Origin: Candidatus Pantoea floridensis
Lineage (GTDB): Bacteria; Pseudomonadota; Gammaproteobacteria; Enterobacterales; Enterobacteriaceae
Direction: 5' to 3'
DNA length: 64,000 bases
NCBI RefSeq assembly: GCF_900215435.1
Contig: NZ_OCMY01000002.1
Coordinates: 248,001-312,000 of the forward strand
Below the pieces are notes generated by a model. The model worked only from the letters and a program-made list of their open reading frames with translations. It ran no database searches and was not told the origin of the DNA. This document shows positions 40,020-49,105 of this stretch, piece by piece. The translations under genes and the position numbers were made by a program. Each line of letters begins with the position of its first letter. Within the stretch, counting starts at the first letter, position 1.

Positions 40020-41078
40020 ATGGCACAAACACAGGGTAAAAAGGTCGCGCTGGTGGCCGGAGCAACCGGTATCGTCGGCAGCCAATTGATAAAAACGCTA
40101 CGCGAACAGCAGTGGCAAGTCATTGGTCTTACACGCCAGCCAGCAGCACACAGTGATGATATTCCGCTGATCAATGCAAATTTGCTGGATGCGCAACAGA
40201 GCGCGCAGGCATTGGCACCGCTTAACCAGGTTACGCATATTTTCTATAGCGCCTGGCTGAATGCAGCAAGCTGGCGGGAAATGGTTGAGCCTAATGTCAC
40301 TATGCTGCGTAATCTGGTCAGTAATATGGAGAACATCGCGCCGCTACGCAGCGTCAGTTTGATGCAGGGTTATAAAGTTTACGGTGCACATTTGGGCCCC
40401 TTCAAAACCCCCGCGCGTGAAAGCGATGCTGGCGTGGCGGGCGCAGAATTTAATGCGGAACAGCTTCGCTGGCTGAGCGATTTTCAACGTGGTAAATCCT
40501 GGCACTGGCATGCTCTGCGCCCGGGCGTGGTAGGCAGCCCGGTGCCGGGTAATGCCATGAATCTGGCATTGAGCATCGCGATCTACGCTTCGCTGTGTAA
40601 ATCTCAACGTTTGCCGTTGCGCTTTCCCGGATCGTTACAAACCTGGCATAGCATGGTGGGTCATACTGATGCCGAACTGCTCGCTCAGGCCACGCTGTGG
40701 GCTGCCGACGCGCCCGCTGCACATAATCAGGCCTTCAATGTGAATAACGGTGATTTATGGCGCTGGAGCGAACTCTGGCCTGCTATTGCTCGCTGGTTTG
40801 AACTGGAAACCGCGCCCGCAGTGAAGTTATCGTTTCATCAATTGTTTCATGATTACCGCGATCTCTGGCGCCGCATCGCTGAACAACATCAGCTCAGCGA
40901 ACCAGATATCTTACGATTAAATGATGGCCACTTTGCCGATTTTGTCTTTAGCTGGGATTACGACATGTTTGGCGATGGCAGTAAGCTGCGCCGCGCGGGC
41001 TTCACTGCTTTTCAGGCGACAGATGAGATGTTCATTAGCCTATTTGCTCAGCTACGTGCAGCACGCATCATTCCGTAA
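40020..41078 (+). CDS. SDR-family reductase resembling PRISE enzymes
   Basis: 352-residue extended short-chain dehydrogenase with Rossmann motif GATGIVGSQL at residues 14-23. The core block SLMQGYKVYGAHLGPFKTPARE is that of the progesterone 5-beta-reductase/iridoid synthase-like (PRISE) group (quoted in part: QGYKVYGAHLGPFKTPARE). Plant PRISE members reduce conjugated enones with NADPH. AGGAGAAGC lies before the ATG. It is a single gene facing the LysR regulator. The substrate in this bacterium is unknown. Confidence 0.83.
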   Translation: MAQTQGKKVALVAGATGIVGSQLIKTLREQQWQVIGLTRQPAAHSDDIPLINANLLDAQQSAQALAPLNQVTHIFYSAWLNAASWREMVEPNVTMLRNLVSNMENIAPLRSVSLMQGYKVYGAHLGPFKTPARESDAGVAGAEFNAEQLRWLSDFQRGKSWHWHALRPGVVGSPVPGNAMNLALSIAIYASLCKSQRLPLRFPGSLQTWHSMVGHTDAELLAQATLWAADAPAAHNQAFNVNNGDLWRWSELWPAIARWFELETAPAVKLSFHQLFHDYRDLWRRIAEQHQLSEPDILRLNDGHFADFVFSWDYDMFGDGSKLRRAGFTAFQATDEMFISLFAQLRAARIIP

Positions 41079-41115
41079 ACTTTCATATCCCGGCCCCGCC
41101 AATCGCTATATAATC

Positions 41116-41137
41116 CCTTGCATAACGAAGCAAGGAG
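41116..41137 (+). promoter_or_regulatory. Hairpin overlapping the ribosome site of the iron/B12-type binding-protein gene
   Basis: CCTTGC (41116-41121) can pair with GCAAGG (41130-41135), burying most of the AAGGAG ribosome site. A TATAAT box lies at 41109-41114, so if used the transcript would begin within or just before the hairpin. Whether it affects translation is unknown. Confidence 0.35.
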
Positions 41138-41142
41138 CTTTT

Positions 41143-42213
41143 ATGAAGATGACCTACGGCCGGCTGATTCTCGCCGGCTTACTTACTTTTACCTCTCTTC
41201 ACAGCTATGCCAGCCGCGTGGTAACCGATCAGATAGGTCGCCAGGTGACTATCCCGGATGAGGTCGATCGCGTAGTGGTATTGCAACATCAAACCTTAAA
41301 TCTACTCGTGCAGCTGAATGCGACGGATAAAATTGTTGGTATTCTGGCGAACTGGAAACAGCAGTTAGGCGATAGCTATGCCCAACTGGTACCGGAGTTA
41401 ACCCATAAAGCGATGTTGGGTGACTTGACTCACGTTGATCTCGAACAGCTGGTGGCGCTGCATCCGCAGGTGGTGTTTGTCACTAACTATGCGCCGAAGG
41501 AGATGATCGACCAGATCTCCGCCCTCGGGATTCCAGTGTTGGCGATTTCGCTTCGGCACGACGACGCGGGCCAGCAAGGCAAAATCAATCCCACCATGCA
41601 AAATGAAGATCAGGCTTACGAGCGCGGCATTAAAGAAGGTATTACGCTGATTGGCGATGTGGTAAACAGGCCTGAGCAGGCGCAGGCGTTGATTGATGCC
41701 GCTTTCGCCGGGCGTAAGATGGTGAGCGATCGTCTAAAAAATATTCCTGAACAGCAGCGCGTACGTGCCTATATGGCGAACCCTGACCTCACCACTTACG
41801 GCTCGGGTAAATATACCGGCCTGATGATGGCGCATGCGGGGGCATTCAATGTCGCTGCTGCCACTGTGCAAGGTTTCAAACAGGTCAGCATGGAGCAGGT
41901 TGTGGCGTGGGATCCGCAGGTAATTTTCGTGCAGGACCGCTATCCACAGGTGGTGCAGACGATCGAGCATGACCCACGCTGGCAAACCATTGACGCAGTG
42001 AAAAATCATCAAGTGTGGCTTATGCCGGAATACGCCAAGGCGTGGGGCTATCCGATGCCAGAAGCGATGGGTTTAGGCGAGTTGTGGATGGCGAAAAAAC
42101 TCTATCCGCAAAAATTCCACGATATCGACATGCAGCAGCAGGCTGACCACTGGTATCAGCGCTTCTACCGGACACATTATCATGACAACGCTGCAAATTC
42201 TGGCAGCCGGTAG
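41143..42213 (+). CDS. Solo ABC substrate-binding protein, siderophore/cobalamin (FecB/BtuF) type
   Basis: About 356 residues. A signal peptide (residues 1-23, ending HSYAS) is followed by the periplasmic-binding fold of the Fe3+-siderophore/vitamin B12 class: VVTDQIGRQVTIPDEVDRVVVL, DLEQLVALHPQVVFV, and a late MEQVVAWDPQVIFVQ. The ATG at 41143 follows AAGGAG; the longer open frame to 40921 runs inside the SDR gene. No permease or ATPase adjoins it. Its 3' end overlaps the ModA-like gene by 32 nt. Confidence 0.85.
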   Translation: MKMTYGRLILAGLLTFTSLHSYASRVVTDQIGRQVTIPDEVDRVVVLQHQTLNLLVQLNATDKIVGILANWKQQLGDSYAQLVPELTHKAMLGDLTHVDLEQLVALHPQVVFVTNYAPKEMIDQISALGIPVLAISLRHDDAGQQGKINPTMQNEDQAYERGIKEGITLIGDVVNRPEQAQALIDAAFAGRKMVSDRLKNIPEQQRVRAYMANPDLTTYGSGKYTGLMMAHAGAFNVAAATVQGFKQVSMEQVVAWDPQVIFVQDRYPQVVQTIEHDPRWQTIDAVKNHQVWLMPEYAKAWGYPMPEAMGLGELWMAKKLYPQKFHDIDMQQQADHWYQRFYRTHYHDNAANSGSR

Positions 42214-42904
42214 CCTGCGGGCGGTCTGGCCGGATCTAGAGAAACATTTCACCTCTCTCACCGGCCTCGCGATGACCACTGATTTTGCCCCGGCGGGACT
42301 GCTGCGTCAGCGCATTGAAGCGGGTGAACACTGTGACTTTTTTGCCTCCGCCAATATGTTGCACCCACAACGGTTATTGGCTCAGGGACGGGCTTGCGCC
42401 GTGGGCATATTTGCAGCGAATGCGCTTTGCCTGACGGTCAATCGTGACGTTGTCACGCAGGGTGATGACTGGTTAGCACTGCTGCGTCGGAATGATTTAC
42501 GATTGGCGACCTCAACGCCGCATTGCGATCCCTCTGGCGATTACACCTGGCAGCTTTTTGATAATATCGAACGGCTTCATCATGGATTAGGTGAGAGAAT
42601 AAGGCGGAAAGCGCGCCCCCTGGTTGGTGGAGCGGAGAGTTTAGCCTTGCCAGCCGGTGAACTGGCCGCCCAATGGCTGATTGAACATCATTATGCTGAC
42701 ACCTTTATTGGCTACGTCAGTTATGCACCACGCCTGCGCCGCTGCACAGGGCTACAGGTGTTTGATATTCCTGAGCCTTATAACGTACAAGCTGAATATG
42801 GCTGGGCATGTTGCTCACCCGCAGCGCAGCCTTTTGCTCAGTTTATTATGTCCGGGATGGCGCAACGCATCTTGCAGCAGCACGGCTTTCAATTAGCGCG
42901 TTAA
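42182..42904 (+). CDS. ModA-like molybdate/oxyanion-binding protein without signal peptide
   Basis: 240-residue type II periplasmic-binding fold of the ModA/tungstate-binding type (LQILAAGSLRAVWPDLEKHF, CDFFASANMLHP, LPAGELAAQWLIEHHYADTFIGYVS). The protein begins directly at the first beta strand and has no export signal, unlike normal ModA. It overlaps the preceding binding-protein gene by 32 nt and has a weak ribosome site, implying coupling. The pair may act together, one periplasmic and one cytoplasmic, or this one may be a cytoplasmic sensor. It is convergent with the HdeD-like gene (4-nt overlap). Confidence 0.8.
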   Translation: MTTLQILAAGSLRAVWPDLEKHFTSLTGLAMTTDFAPAGLLRQRIEAGEHCDFFASANMLHPQRLLAQGRACAVGIFAANALCLTVNRDVVTQGDDWLALLRRNDLRLATSTPHCDPSGDYTWQLFDNIERLHHGLGERIRRKARPLVGGAESLALPAGELAAQWLIEHHYADTFIGYVSYAPRLRRCTGLQVFDIPEPYNVQAEYGWACCSPAAQPFAQFIMSGMAQRILQQHGFQLAR

Positions 42905-44241
42905 GGATCGGTGGCCGAGTTTTTATTGCTCAGCACGCTGTGTAATTCGTTGCGCAACCCGTTTGCTGCCCTTCTGCAGGCGCTATAACGATTTCCCGGC
43001 TGCAACACGCGGCGCAGCAGGATGCTGTAATCCATCACTAAGCCTGGCGTCCAGGTCATACCTTCGGCACGGCTGCGTACCAGGCTTAATAGCCAAAAAT
43101 CGGGATTAAATAGTACCCAAAGGCCTTTCAATCCTCGTTCCCCGAGCAAACCTTCGGTAGCCACATCCAGCGCCTGGATTACACTGGTTGAGCAGTTGCG
43201 TGAAGTGAGGTTATAACGCGTGTCAGCCGCGTTGCTGAGCCAGAAATTGCGCAGCGCTGCCTGATTGTAGTGCGCGAGCGTTAAACGTTTGTCAGGGCGG
43301 CACCATGCTTTGATCTCTTTCTCCAGCGACGGCAGCAGAAAACCTTCCACATCAAACTCCTCCTTCGCACGCAACGTTTTGATAAATCCAGTAAAAGTAC
43401 GTGAAACATCATCAGCAGGATAGAGGCTAATATATATCTCATCGCCCATTTCCAGCGAGGTATGCCCGGTGGAGACCTCACCACGATGGTCAATTGCAGC
43501 AACCCATCGGTCAAACCAGGGTCGACGTCCTGCTACTTCACCCGACCCCATTGGCGTCCAGATATAGATGTTCAACGGAACACTCACCGGTTGGTGGTTC
43601 AAAGGGGGATGCACGTATCCCAAGCCGTGAGGCGCACGCAACCCTTTACGCGTGAAGATCGGCAATGCGGTCACGCTGGTGTTGGCGGGTAAGGCATGAA
43701 TTTGCGTCGCCATAAACAGCAAATTGATTCCCCATCCCGTCAGCAAAAGCGCAAAACACACGGGCACAATGACGTGTGGTGAGAGCGGCCAATCCATAGC
43801 AATCAATACGCTAAACAGCATCTCGGCACAGCCCAGCGTCAACTTGCGCGTCCAGCGACGACAGCGCATCAGGCAACACGAGATGATGCGAAAACCACCA
43901 TCCAGTAAAAAGGCGGCGGCAAAGGCTAGCGAAATACAGACACCGCTCTCTTGCGGCACCAAGAACACCGCTACACCGAGCAGCATCAGCACTGCGGATT
44001 TCACCAGTGACGGCCAGGCAATGCCAGCGGGCGCATAAATAGCGCGTAACGCTTCGGCTATGCCTTCCACGGTCAGGAACAGACCTAATGCGTGCAGCGG
44101 AAAAGAGACGCGTCCATGCTGCATTAAATCAATGACGATGCCACCACTCGCGACAATACAGAGCACACCCAGGCCAGCGAGATAAGCCCAGCCGGACCGC
44201 AATGCTGATCCACCCATCAGAAGAAACAGTAATCGCAACAA
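42901..44241 (-). CDS. HdeD-like membrane protein with C-terminal permuted papain-like domain
   Basis: 446 residues. The first 185 hold about six membrane helices in a DUF308/HdeD-like arrangement. The remaining 260 are soluble, with GHTSLEMGD (His260) and, ninety residues later, TSRNCSTSV (Cys350). A His block before a Cys block is the order of circularly permuted NlpC/P60 or LRAT-like cysteine hydrolases. Substrate and role are unknown; acting on lipid or peptide at the membrane would fit the fold. No neighbour suggests a pathway. The domain call rests on two motifs only. Confidence 0.6.
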   Translation of the reverse strand: MLRLLFLLMGGSALRSGWAYLAGLGVLCIVASGGIVIDLMQHGRVSFPLHALGLFLTVEGIAEALRAIYAPAGIAWPSLVKSAVLMLLGVAVFLVPQESGVCISLAFAAAFLLDGGFRIISCCLMRCRRWTRKLTLGCAEMLFSVLIAMDWPLSPHVIVPVCFALLLTGWGINLLFMATQIHALPANTSVTALPIFTRKGLRAPHGLGYVHPPLNHQPVSVPLNIYIWTPMGSGEVAGRRPWFDRWVAAIDHRGEVSTGHTSLEMGDEIYISLYPADDVSRTFTGFIKTLRAKEEFDVEGFLLPSLEKEIKAWCRPDKRLTLAHYNQAALRNFWLSNAADTRYNLTSRNCSTSVIQALDVATEGLLGERGLKGLWVLFNPDFWLLSLVRSRAEGMTWTPGLVMDYSILLRRVLQPGNRYSACRRAANGLRNELHSVLSNKNSATDP

Positions 44242-44440
44242 AGAAACACTCCAGCGCTTAATTCATAGCTCAGTACGCTCTGTAGACGCGGGTGTTTAAC
44301 AGGAGTTCTGTTGCCACCCTTCTATCCTGACTTCGTTTACTGATGGTTGTAACTGTGAAGGCACTGTACGCGTCGAAGCTTAAAATTGGCTTAACGATCG
44401 TGAAAGTTGCGGACTATCATCGCTGTCCTATCTAACGCGT

Positions 44441-45229
44441 TTAAATGGCTATGGCTACCAGCACCGCGCACAAAAGCAGTACATAAACGCGCGCATGCCA
44501 TATATCCGCCACCGCCGGGATGCATCGCCGTGCAAACAGAATCCCCATGAAACCAGCGATCACCAGTAGCAGCAAAATTTTCAGATTGATAAAACCCAGA
44601 TAGCCGCTGGCGGGAATATGCTGCCAGCCGCTGATGGCGTAAGTGAGGGTGCCACAAACGGCGACCGGTAATGACAGCGGATTGGCTGCGTTAACGCAGT
44701 CGCGCATCGCGTTGCCGTGTCGGCGCAATAGCGGCACGGTCATTACGCTGCCACCGACGCCCAACATTGCCGCTATAATGCCAATGATGCTCCCTCCCGC
44801 AATGGTGGTGCGATGTGATAACGCGCGCGGTTCCGTACGTCGAAAAAAACCTTTACGCAGCAGGCAGTCGCCGATGGTCACCACCATGTAAACCATAAAG
44901 AGTCGACGTATTCCGCTATCGCTTATCTGCCCGGCTAGCCATGAACCGATTACCGCCCCCAAAGCAATAAACCATAACAGCGGTAATAGCGTGGTTTTAT
45001 TCAGTTTGCCTGCCTGCCAGTTTTGGTAGCTGGCCCAGCCGGCATTAAAAATCATTACTGCCGTGGAGGTCGCCACCGCGATGTGCATCGCATTGGCAGC
45101 CAGCGGGGGCTGCTGCATCAACAGCTGATAGACAAAAGGCACCACCACAAAACCACCGCCGAAACCAAACAACACCGTGGTGATGCCGGTGGTAAACCCC
45201 GCCAGCGCAATAATCAACAAATCGCTCAT
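44441..45229 (-). CDS. TSUP-family membrane transporter (TauE/SafE type)
   Basis: About 262 residues with eight hydrophobic segments in two halves, each carrying the family Gly-rich motif (FGFGGGFVVVPF and LGVGGSVMTVPLL). TSUP proteins export sulfite, sulfoacetate or organosulfur anions. The ATG at 45229 has AGGGAAAC upstream; an earlier Met adds five residues. It is divergent from an AraC-family gene with a 115-nt gap, which probably regulates it. Confidence 0.88.
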   Translation of the reverse strand: MSDLLIIALAGFTTGITTVLFGFGGGFVVVPFVYQLLMQQPPLAANAMHIAVATSTAVMIFNAGWASYQNWQAGKLNKTTLLPLLWFIALGAVIGSWLAGQISDSGIRRLFMVYMVVTIGDCLLRKGFFRRTEPRALSHRTTIAGGSIIGIIAAMLGVGGSVMTVPLLRRHGNAMRDCVNAANPLSLPVAVCGTLTYAISGWQHIPASGYLGFINLKILLLLVIAGFMGILFARRCIPAVADIWHARVYVLLLCAVLVAIAI

Positions 45230-45344
45230 CTTGTTTCCCTGCATCGCAAAAGAGCTTCGCAGCTTACGCAGTAAACTGCCCGCTTCCCATTTGTGCAGCG
45301 CTCGATTACTCTTGCAAACCGGTCAATCCTGGCGGGTGTGTGAA

Positions 45345-46115
45345 ATGCGCAACAGTCATATCGATCAATACGATCATTTGGATCGCGAGGTGGTTGCGCT
45401 CGGTAACCACTATGCGCAAGGATTTGTGCTGCCAGAACATCGCCATCGTCGTGCACAGCTGTTATATGGCGCGACGGGATTGATGCACGTCACCACCCAA
45501 TCAGGAGAATGGGTGGTGCCGCCTCAGCATGCCGTGTGGATTCCCCCTCATACCGCGCACAGCGTAAGGTTTGAGGGAGTTGCAACGCGTAGCATTTACA
45601 TTGAACCGCACTGTGCAGCATCGCTACGTCATATCGATCGCTGCAGCGTGATCAGCGTGTCACCCTTGCTGCGCCAGCTGTTGATTGAAGCTGTTGATTT
45701 ACCAGCGTTATATGCGAGCGAACGCGATCGAGCCTTGATAAAGTTACTGCTACTGGAGCTGGCGTCGATGCCGGCACGCGAATTTGATATCCCTTTGCCC
45801 CAGCATCCGGCATTGCTGGCACAGTGTCAGATTTTCCTGCAGGCGCCGACCATTCATGATGCAGCCGATCGCTGGGCCAAAGCGCTGTTTATGAGCCCGA
45901 GTACCTTTCGCCGCCAATTTCTGCAGCAAACCGGATTGTCATTTTCCGCCTGGCGACAGCGCGCCTGTGTGGTCACGGCACTTGCGTTGCTGGTGGCGGG
46001 GAAATCAGTTAACGAGGTTGCGCTGTCCCTCGGCTATGACAGCAGCTCATCATTTTCCACCATGTTTCGCCGCGTAACGGGCCAGGTGCCATCATTTTAT
46101 TGCGGCCGACGCTGA
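45345..46115 (+). CDS. AraC-family regulator with cupin sensor
   Basis: About 256 residues from the ATG at 45345: an N-terminal cupin (LPEHRHRRAQLLYGATG, VPPQHAVWIPPHTAHSV) and a C-terminal pair of helix-turn-helix motifs ending VNEVALSLGYDSSSSFSTMFRRVTG. The open frame extends 56 codons upstream into the divergent TSUP gene; that start is rejected. It probably controls the transporter at 44441. Confidence 0.87.
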   Translation: MRNSHIDQYDHLDREVVALGNHYAQGFVLPEHRHRRAQLLYGATGLMHVTTQSGEWVVPPQHAVWIPPHTAHSVRFEGVATRSIYIEPHCAASLRHIDRCSVISVSPLLRQLLIEAVDLPALYASERDRALIKLLLLELASMPAREFDIPLPQHPALLAQCQIFLQAPTIHDAADRWAKALFMSPSTFRRQFLQQTGLSFSAWRQRACVVTALALLVAGKSVNEVALSLGYDSSSSFSTMFRRVTGQVPSFYCGRR

Positions 46116-46235
46116 GCAAAATTCCATCACACCCTGGCGATTTCAGGCTGAAAATGCCACTTTAAATAGCGACCAATAATTTATAAGTTAATGATTGGTA
46201 GACTATTTACCGTCGTTTCATAGTGTGTCGAATGC

Positions 46236-47117
46236 TTATCCAACATTTATCGCCAATTTCACCGCATCAAGAAAGGCACGCAGCGCTGCGGGTTGCCTAT
46301 CGCGCGACATATACAGTCCGTAGATCGCCAACGTCTTTGGCTGATAATGGGGCATCACGGTTTGAAGTTGTCCGCTGTCGATCCCCTGCCGCGCTTCCAT
46401 TTCCGGCACCATCGCCAAACCGCAGCCAGCGATTGCTGCGTCACACAGTACCGAAGAGATCCCAGCGCTGAAATTACCGTTTACCTCTGTAGAAATGATT
46501 TCGCCCTGTGTATCGTAGAACTGCCAACGCTGTCCGGCAAAACGGCTGTAATGCAGGCAATTATGCTGGGCCAAATCATCCGGCGTTTGCGGTGTACCGC
46601 GGGCTTGCAGATAATCCGGAGCTGCACACACCACCGAAATACATTCGCCTAAGCGCCGGGCAATCGCGCCCGGTTCGGGATCGTCAGTAATACGCACCGC
46701 AACATCAATGCGTTCGCCAATCAGGCTCACCGGCTGGTTGTTAATTTCCAGCTCTATGCGCACCGCCGGATAACGCGCCAGAAATCCTGGAATCATCGGA
46801 CCCAGAATATGCGTGGCGGTAGAGTGCGCACAGGCGACTCGCAGCGTGCCTTGCGGCTGGCCATCTGCCTCCTGGCCAGTGATATCTTCAGCTAACCTGG
46901 CCAGCGCCCGGGTTTTTTCGAGGATCTTTTCACCGCTGGGCGTAATAGTCAGCTTACGCGATGAACGGTGCAGCAAGCGTGCACCAGCCCATTTCTCCAT
47001 CTCCTCAAGATAGCGACTCACCATCGGCCGCGAGATATCCAGCGCACGTGCAGCTGCGCTTAGGCTGCCCAGTTCGCAAATTCGGTTAAATACCGTAGCT
47101 GCCGTCACTCTATCCAT
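46236..47117 (-). CDS. LysR-family regulator
   Basis: About 293 residues with N-terminal helix-turn-helix (MDRVTAATVFNRICELGS, LDISRPMVSRYLEEME) and effector domain. The ATG at 47117 has GGAG upstream; 14 further codons are open before it but unsupported. It is divergent from the MBL-fold gene at 47239 with about 120 nt between them, and probably regulates it. Confidence 0.87.
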   Translation of the reverse strand: MDRVTAATVFNRICELGSLSAAARALDISRPMVSRYLEEMEKWAGARLLHRSSRKLTITPSGEKILEKTRALARLAEDITGQEADGQPQGTLRVACAHSTATHILGPMIPGFLARYPAVRIELEINNQPVSLIGERIDVAVRITDDPEPGAIARRLGECISVVCAAPDYLQARGTPQTPDDLAQHNCLHYSRFAGQRWQFYDTQGEIISTEVNGNFSAGISSVLCDAAIAGCGLAMVPEMEARQGIDSGQLQTVMPHYQPKTLAIYGLYMSRDRQPAALRAFLDAVKLAINVG

Positions 47118-47238
47118 ATTGGCTCCATTTGATCGTTTTACGAAACTGATCATATCCATTTTCGGGAATTCTGGCAGCCGCTGATTTCTCTACAATAGCG
47201 TCCTGAATACGGCACATTGCCAGATAAAGGATAACGTG

Positions 47239-48090
47239 ATGAAAATGAAAATACTGTCGCTGGCCCTGGCGTTAAGCGCCCTGCCTGCTGTTGCCGCGCC
47301 GTTGCAGTTAGAAGTTTATAACCCGCAAGAAAAGGGTATTTTCCCGGTCTCTTCCACACTGGTTTCTGGCCCGCATGAAGCCATGCTGTTTGATGCCCAA
47401 TTCAGCGTTAAAGACGGTGAAAAACTGGTGCAGATGATTAAAGCCAGCGGCAAAAAGCTTACGCAAATTGTCATCACTTCCGGCGATCCTGACTTTTACT
47501 TTGGACTTGAACCGATCGTAAAAGCGTTCCCGCAGGTGAAGATTGTGGCGTCAGCCGATGTGGTAACGCATATTGAAGCCACCAAAGCAGCCAAGCTGGC
47601 GTATTGGGGGCCACTAATGAAAGACGGTGCACCCAAGCAGTTGTATGTGCCACAGGTGACCGACGCCACCCGCTTTAACGTCGATGGCGAAACGCTGGAA
47701 CTGCGTCACCCCCATGATTACGCCGCTTATGTATGGATCCCGGCCAATAAAGCGATTTTGGGCGGCACCGGCGTGGCGGCAGGCATTCATGTGTGGACTG
47801 CCGATACGCAAACACCAGCCATTCGTCAGCAATGGCGCAGTGTCCTGAGCGAAATGCAAAAACTGCAGCCGAAGGTGGTCATTCCTGGGCATTACCTCGG
47901 TACTCGCCCTGCTGGAGATGCGGCGATCACCTTTACGTCCCACTATTTACAAACGTTTGAGCACACGTTGCAGCAGCATAAGCAAGCAGCGCCTGTGATC
48001 GCGGCCATGAAAGCGTCCTATCCTCATTTACCCGATGAGAGTTCGCTGGAGCTCAGTGCCAAAGTGAATACCGGCGAAATGAAGTGGTAA
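47239..48090 (+). CDS. Exported metallo-beta-lactamase-fold protein with degenerate metal motif
   Basis: About 283 residues with a signal peptide ending ALPAVAA. The MBL fold is clear from SSTLVSGPHEAMLFDAQFS and the late VVIPGHYLG, but the usual HxHxDH reads SGDPDFYF: three of the four ligands are changed and only the Asp remains. This matches the Vmh-like subgroup by recall. Metal content and activity are therefore open. AAAGG lies 8 nt before the ATG at 47239. The gene is probably controlled by the divergent LysR. Confidence 0.8.
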   Translation: MKMKILSLALALSALPAVAAPLQLEVYNPQEKGIFPVSSTLVSGPHEAMLFDAQFSVKDGEKLVQMIKASGKKLTQIVITSGDPDFYFGLEPIVKAFPQVKIVASADVVTHIEATKAAKLAYWGPLMKDGAPKQLYVPQVTDATRFNVDGETLELRHPHDYAAYVWIPANKAILGGTGVAAGIHVWTADTQTPAIRQQWRSVLSEMQKLQPKVVIPGHYLGTRPAGDAAITFTSHYLQTFEHTLQQHKQAAPVIAAMKASYPHLPDESSLELSAKVNTGEMKW

Positions 48091-48155
48091 GCAATACAAA
48101 CAGAACATGATTTGATAGGATTTTGGCCCGATATAGCTCATTAAGGTAGCGGGCC

Positions 48156-49043
48156 ATGCCGCAAAAAAGAGCCACACTAATTGGTTTGATTGCCATTTTA
48201 CTCTGGAGCACCATCGTAGGACTGATTAAAACCGTCAGTGAAGGTTTTGGACCGGTTGGCGGTGCCGCGCTCATCTACAGCGCGAGCGCAGTTGTGCTGC
48301 TGTTTAGCGTCGGATTGCCCACCTTACGCCGCTTTCCACGCCGTTATTTACTCTTCGGCAGCGTGCTCTTTGTTTGTTATGAACTCTGCTTGTCACTCTC
48401 GTTAGGCTTTACTCACAGCGGTCGGCAGGCGATTGAGGTCGGCATGGTCAATTATTTATGGCCGAGTATGACAATCGTATTAGCGGTCATCGTCAATCGC
48501 CAAAAAACCAGCCCGCTGATTATTCCCGGTGTGTTGCTGGCCGTGGCGGGGATTTGCCGCGTGCTCGGCGGTGACCAGGGTTTTTCATTCAGCGAAATAA
48601 CCCGCAACGTAATGGATAATCCTTTGAGCTACGGCCTTGCCTTTAGCGGCGCGGTTATTTGGGCAGTTTATTGTGTTGTAACCAGGAAAATTGCTGATGG
48701 CAGCAATGGCATAACGCTGTTTTTTATTTTAACCGCATTGACGCTTTGGCTGAAATTCCTGCTTTCCCCCCAACCTCCGTTTCACTTATCCGTGGCGGCA
48801 TGGAGCAGTTTGGCTTTGGCCGCTGTCGCGATGGGCTTTGGCTACGCCGCGTGGAACGTGGGGATTTTGCACGGTAACGTCACCGTGCTGGCTGCCGCAT
48901 CCTATTTCATCCCAATAATCTCTTCGCTCCTTGCCGCCTTTATTCTTCGCTCACATTTGACGACGTCCTTTTGGCAAGGCACCGCCATGGTGAGCTTCGG
49001 TTCTCTACTGTGTTGGTGGTCAACACGTGCAGTGAAACCATAA
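48156..49043 (+). CDS. yddG: Aromatic amino acid exporter
   Basis: 295-residue drug/metabolite transporter with ten hydrophobic segments in two EamA halves. It matches E. coli YddG in long blocks recalled from memory: LIGLIAILLWSTIVGLIK, QAIEVGMVNYLWPSMTI and GYAAWNVGILHGNVTVLA. YddG exports phenylalanine, tyrosine, tryptophan and toxic analogues. It stands alone; the hairpin terminator at 49173 follows after 130 nt. Confidence 0.9.
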   Translation: MPQKRATLIGLIAILLWSTIVGLIKTVSEGFGPVGGAALIYSASAVVLLFSVGLPTLRRFPRRYLLFGSVLFVCYELCLSLSLGFTHSGRQAIEVGMVNYLWPSMTIVLAVIVNRQKTSPLIIPGVLLAVAGICRVLGGDQGFSFSEITRNVMDNPLSYGLAFSGAVIWAVYCVVTRKIADGSNGITLFFILTALTLWLKFLLSPQPPFHLSVAAWSSLALAAVAMGFGYAAWNVGILHGNVTVLAAASYFIPIISSLLAAFILRSHLTTSFWQGTAMVSFGSLLCWWSTRAVKP

Positions 49044-49105
49044 TGCTTATCCATTCAACAAAATTAACTCGTTGATCATTTCCTGTACTACAAGCGACAC
49101 GTTGC

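Noticed and set aside
40921..41142. N-terminal extension of the FecB/BtuF-type binding protein
   Set aside because: It overlaps the SDR gene and would place the signal peptide internally; AAGGAG before 41143 decides the start.
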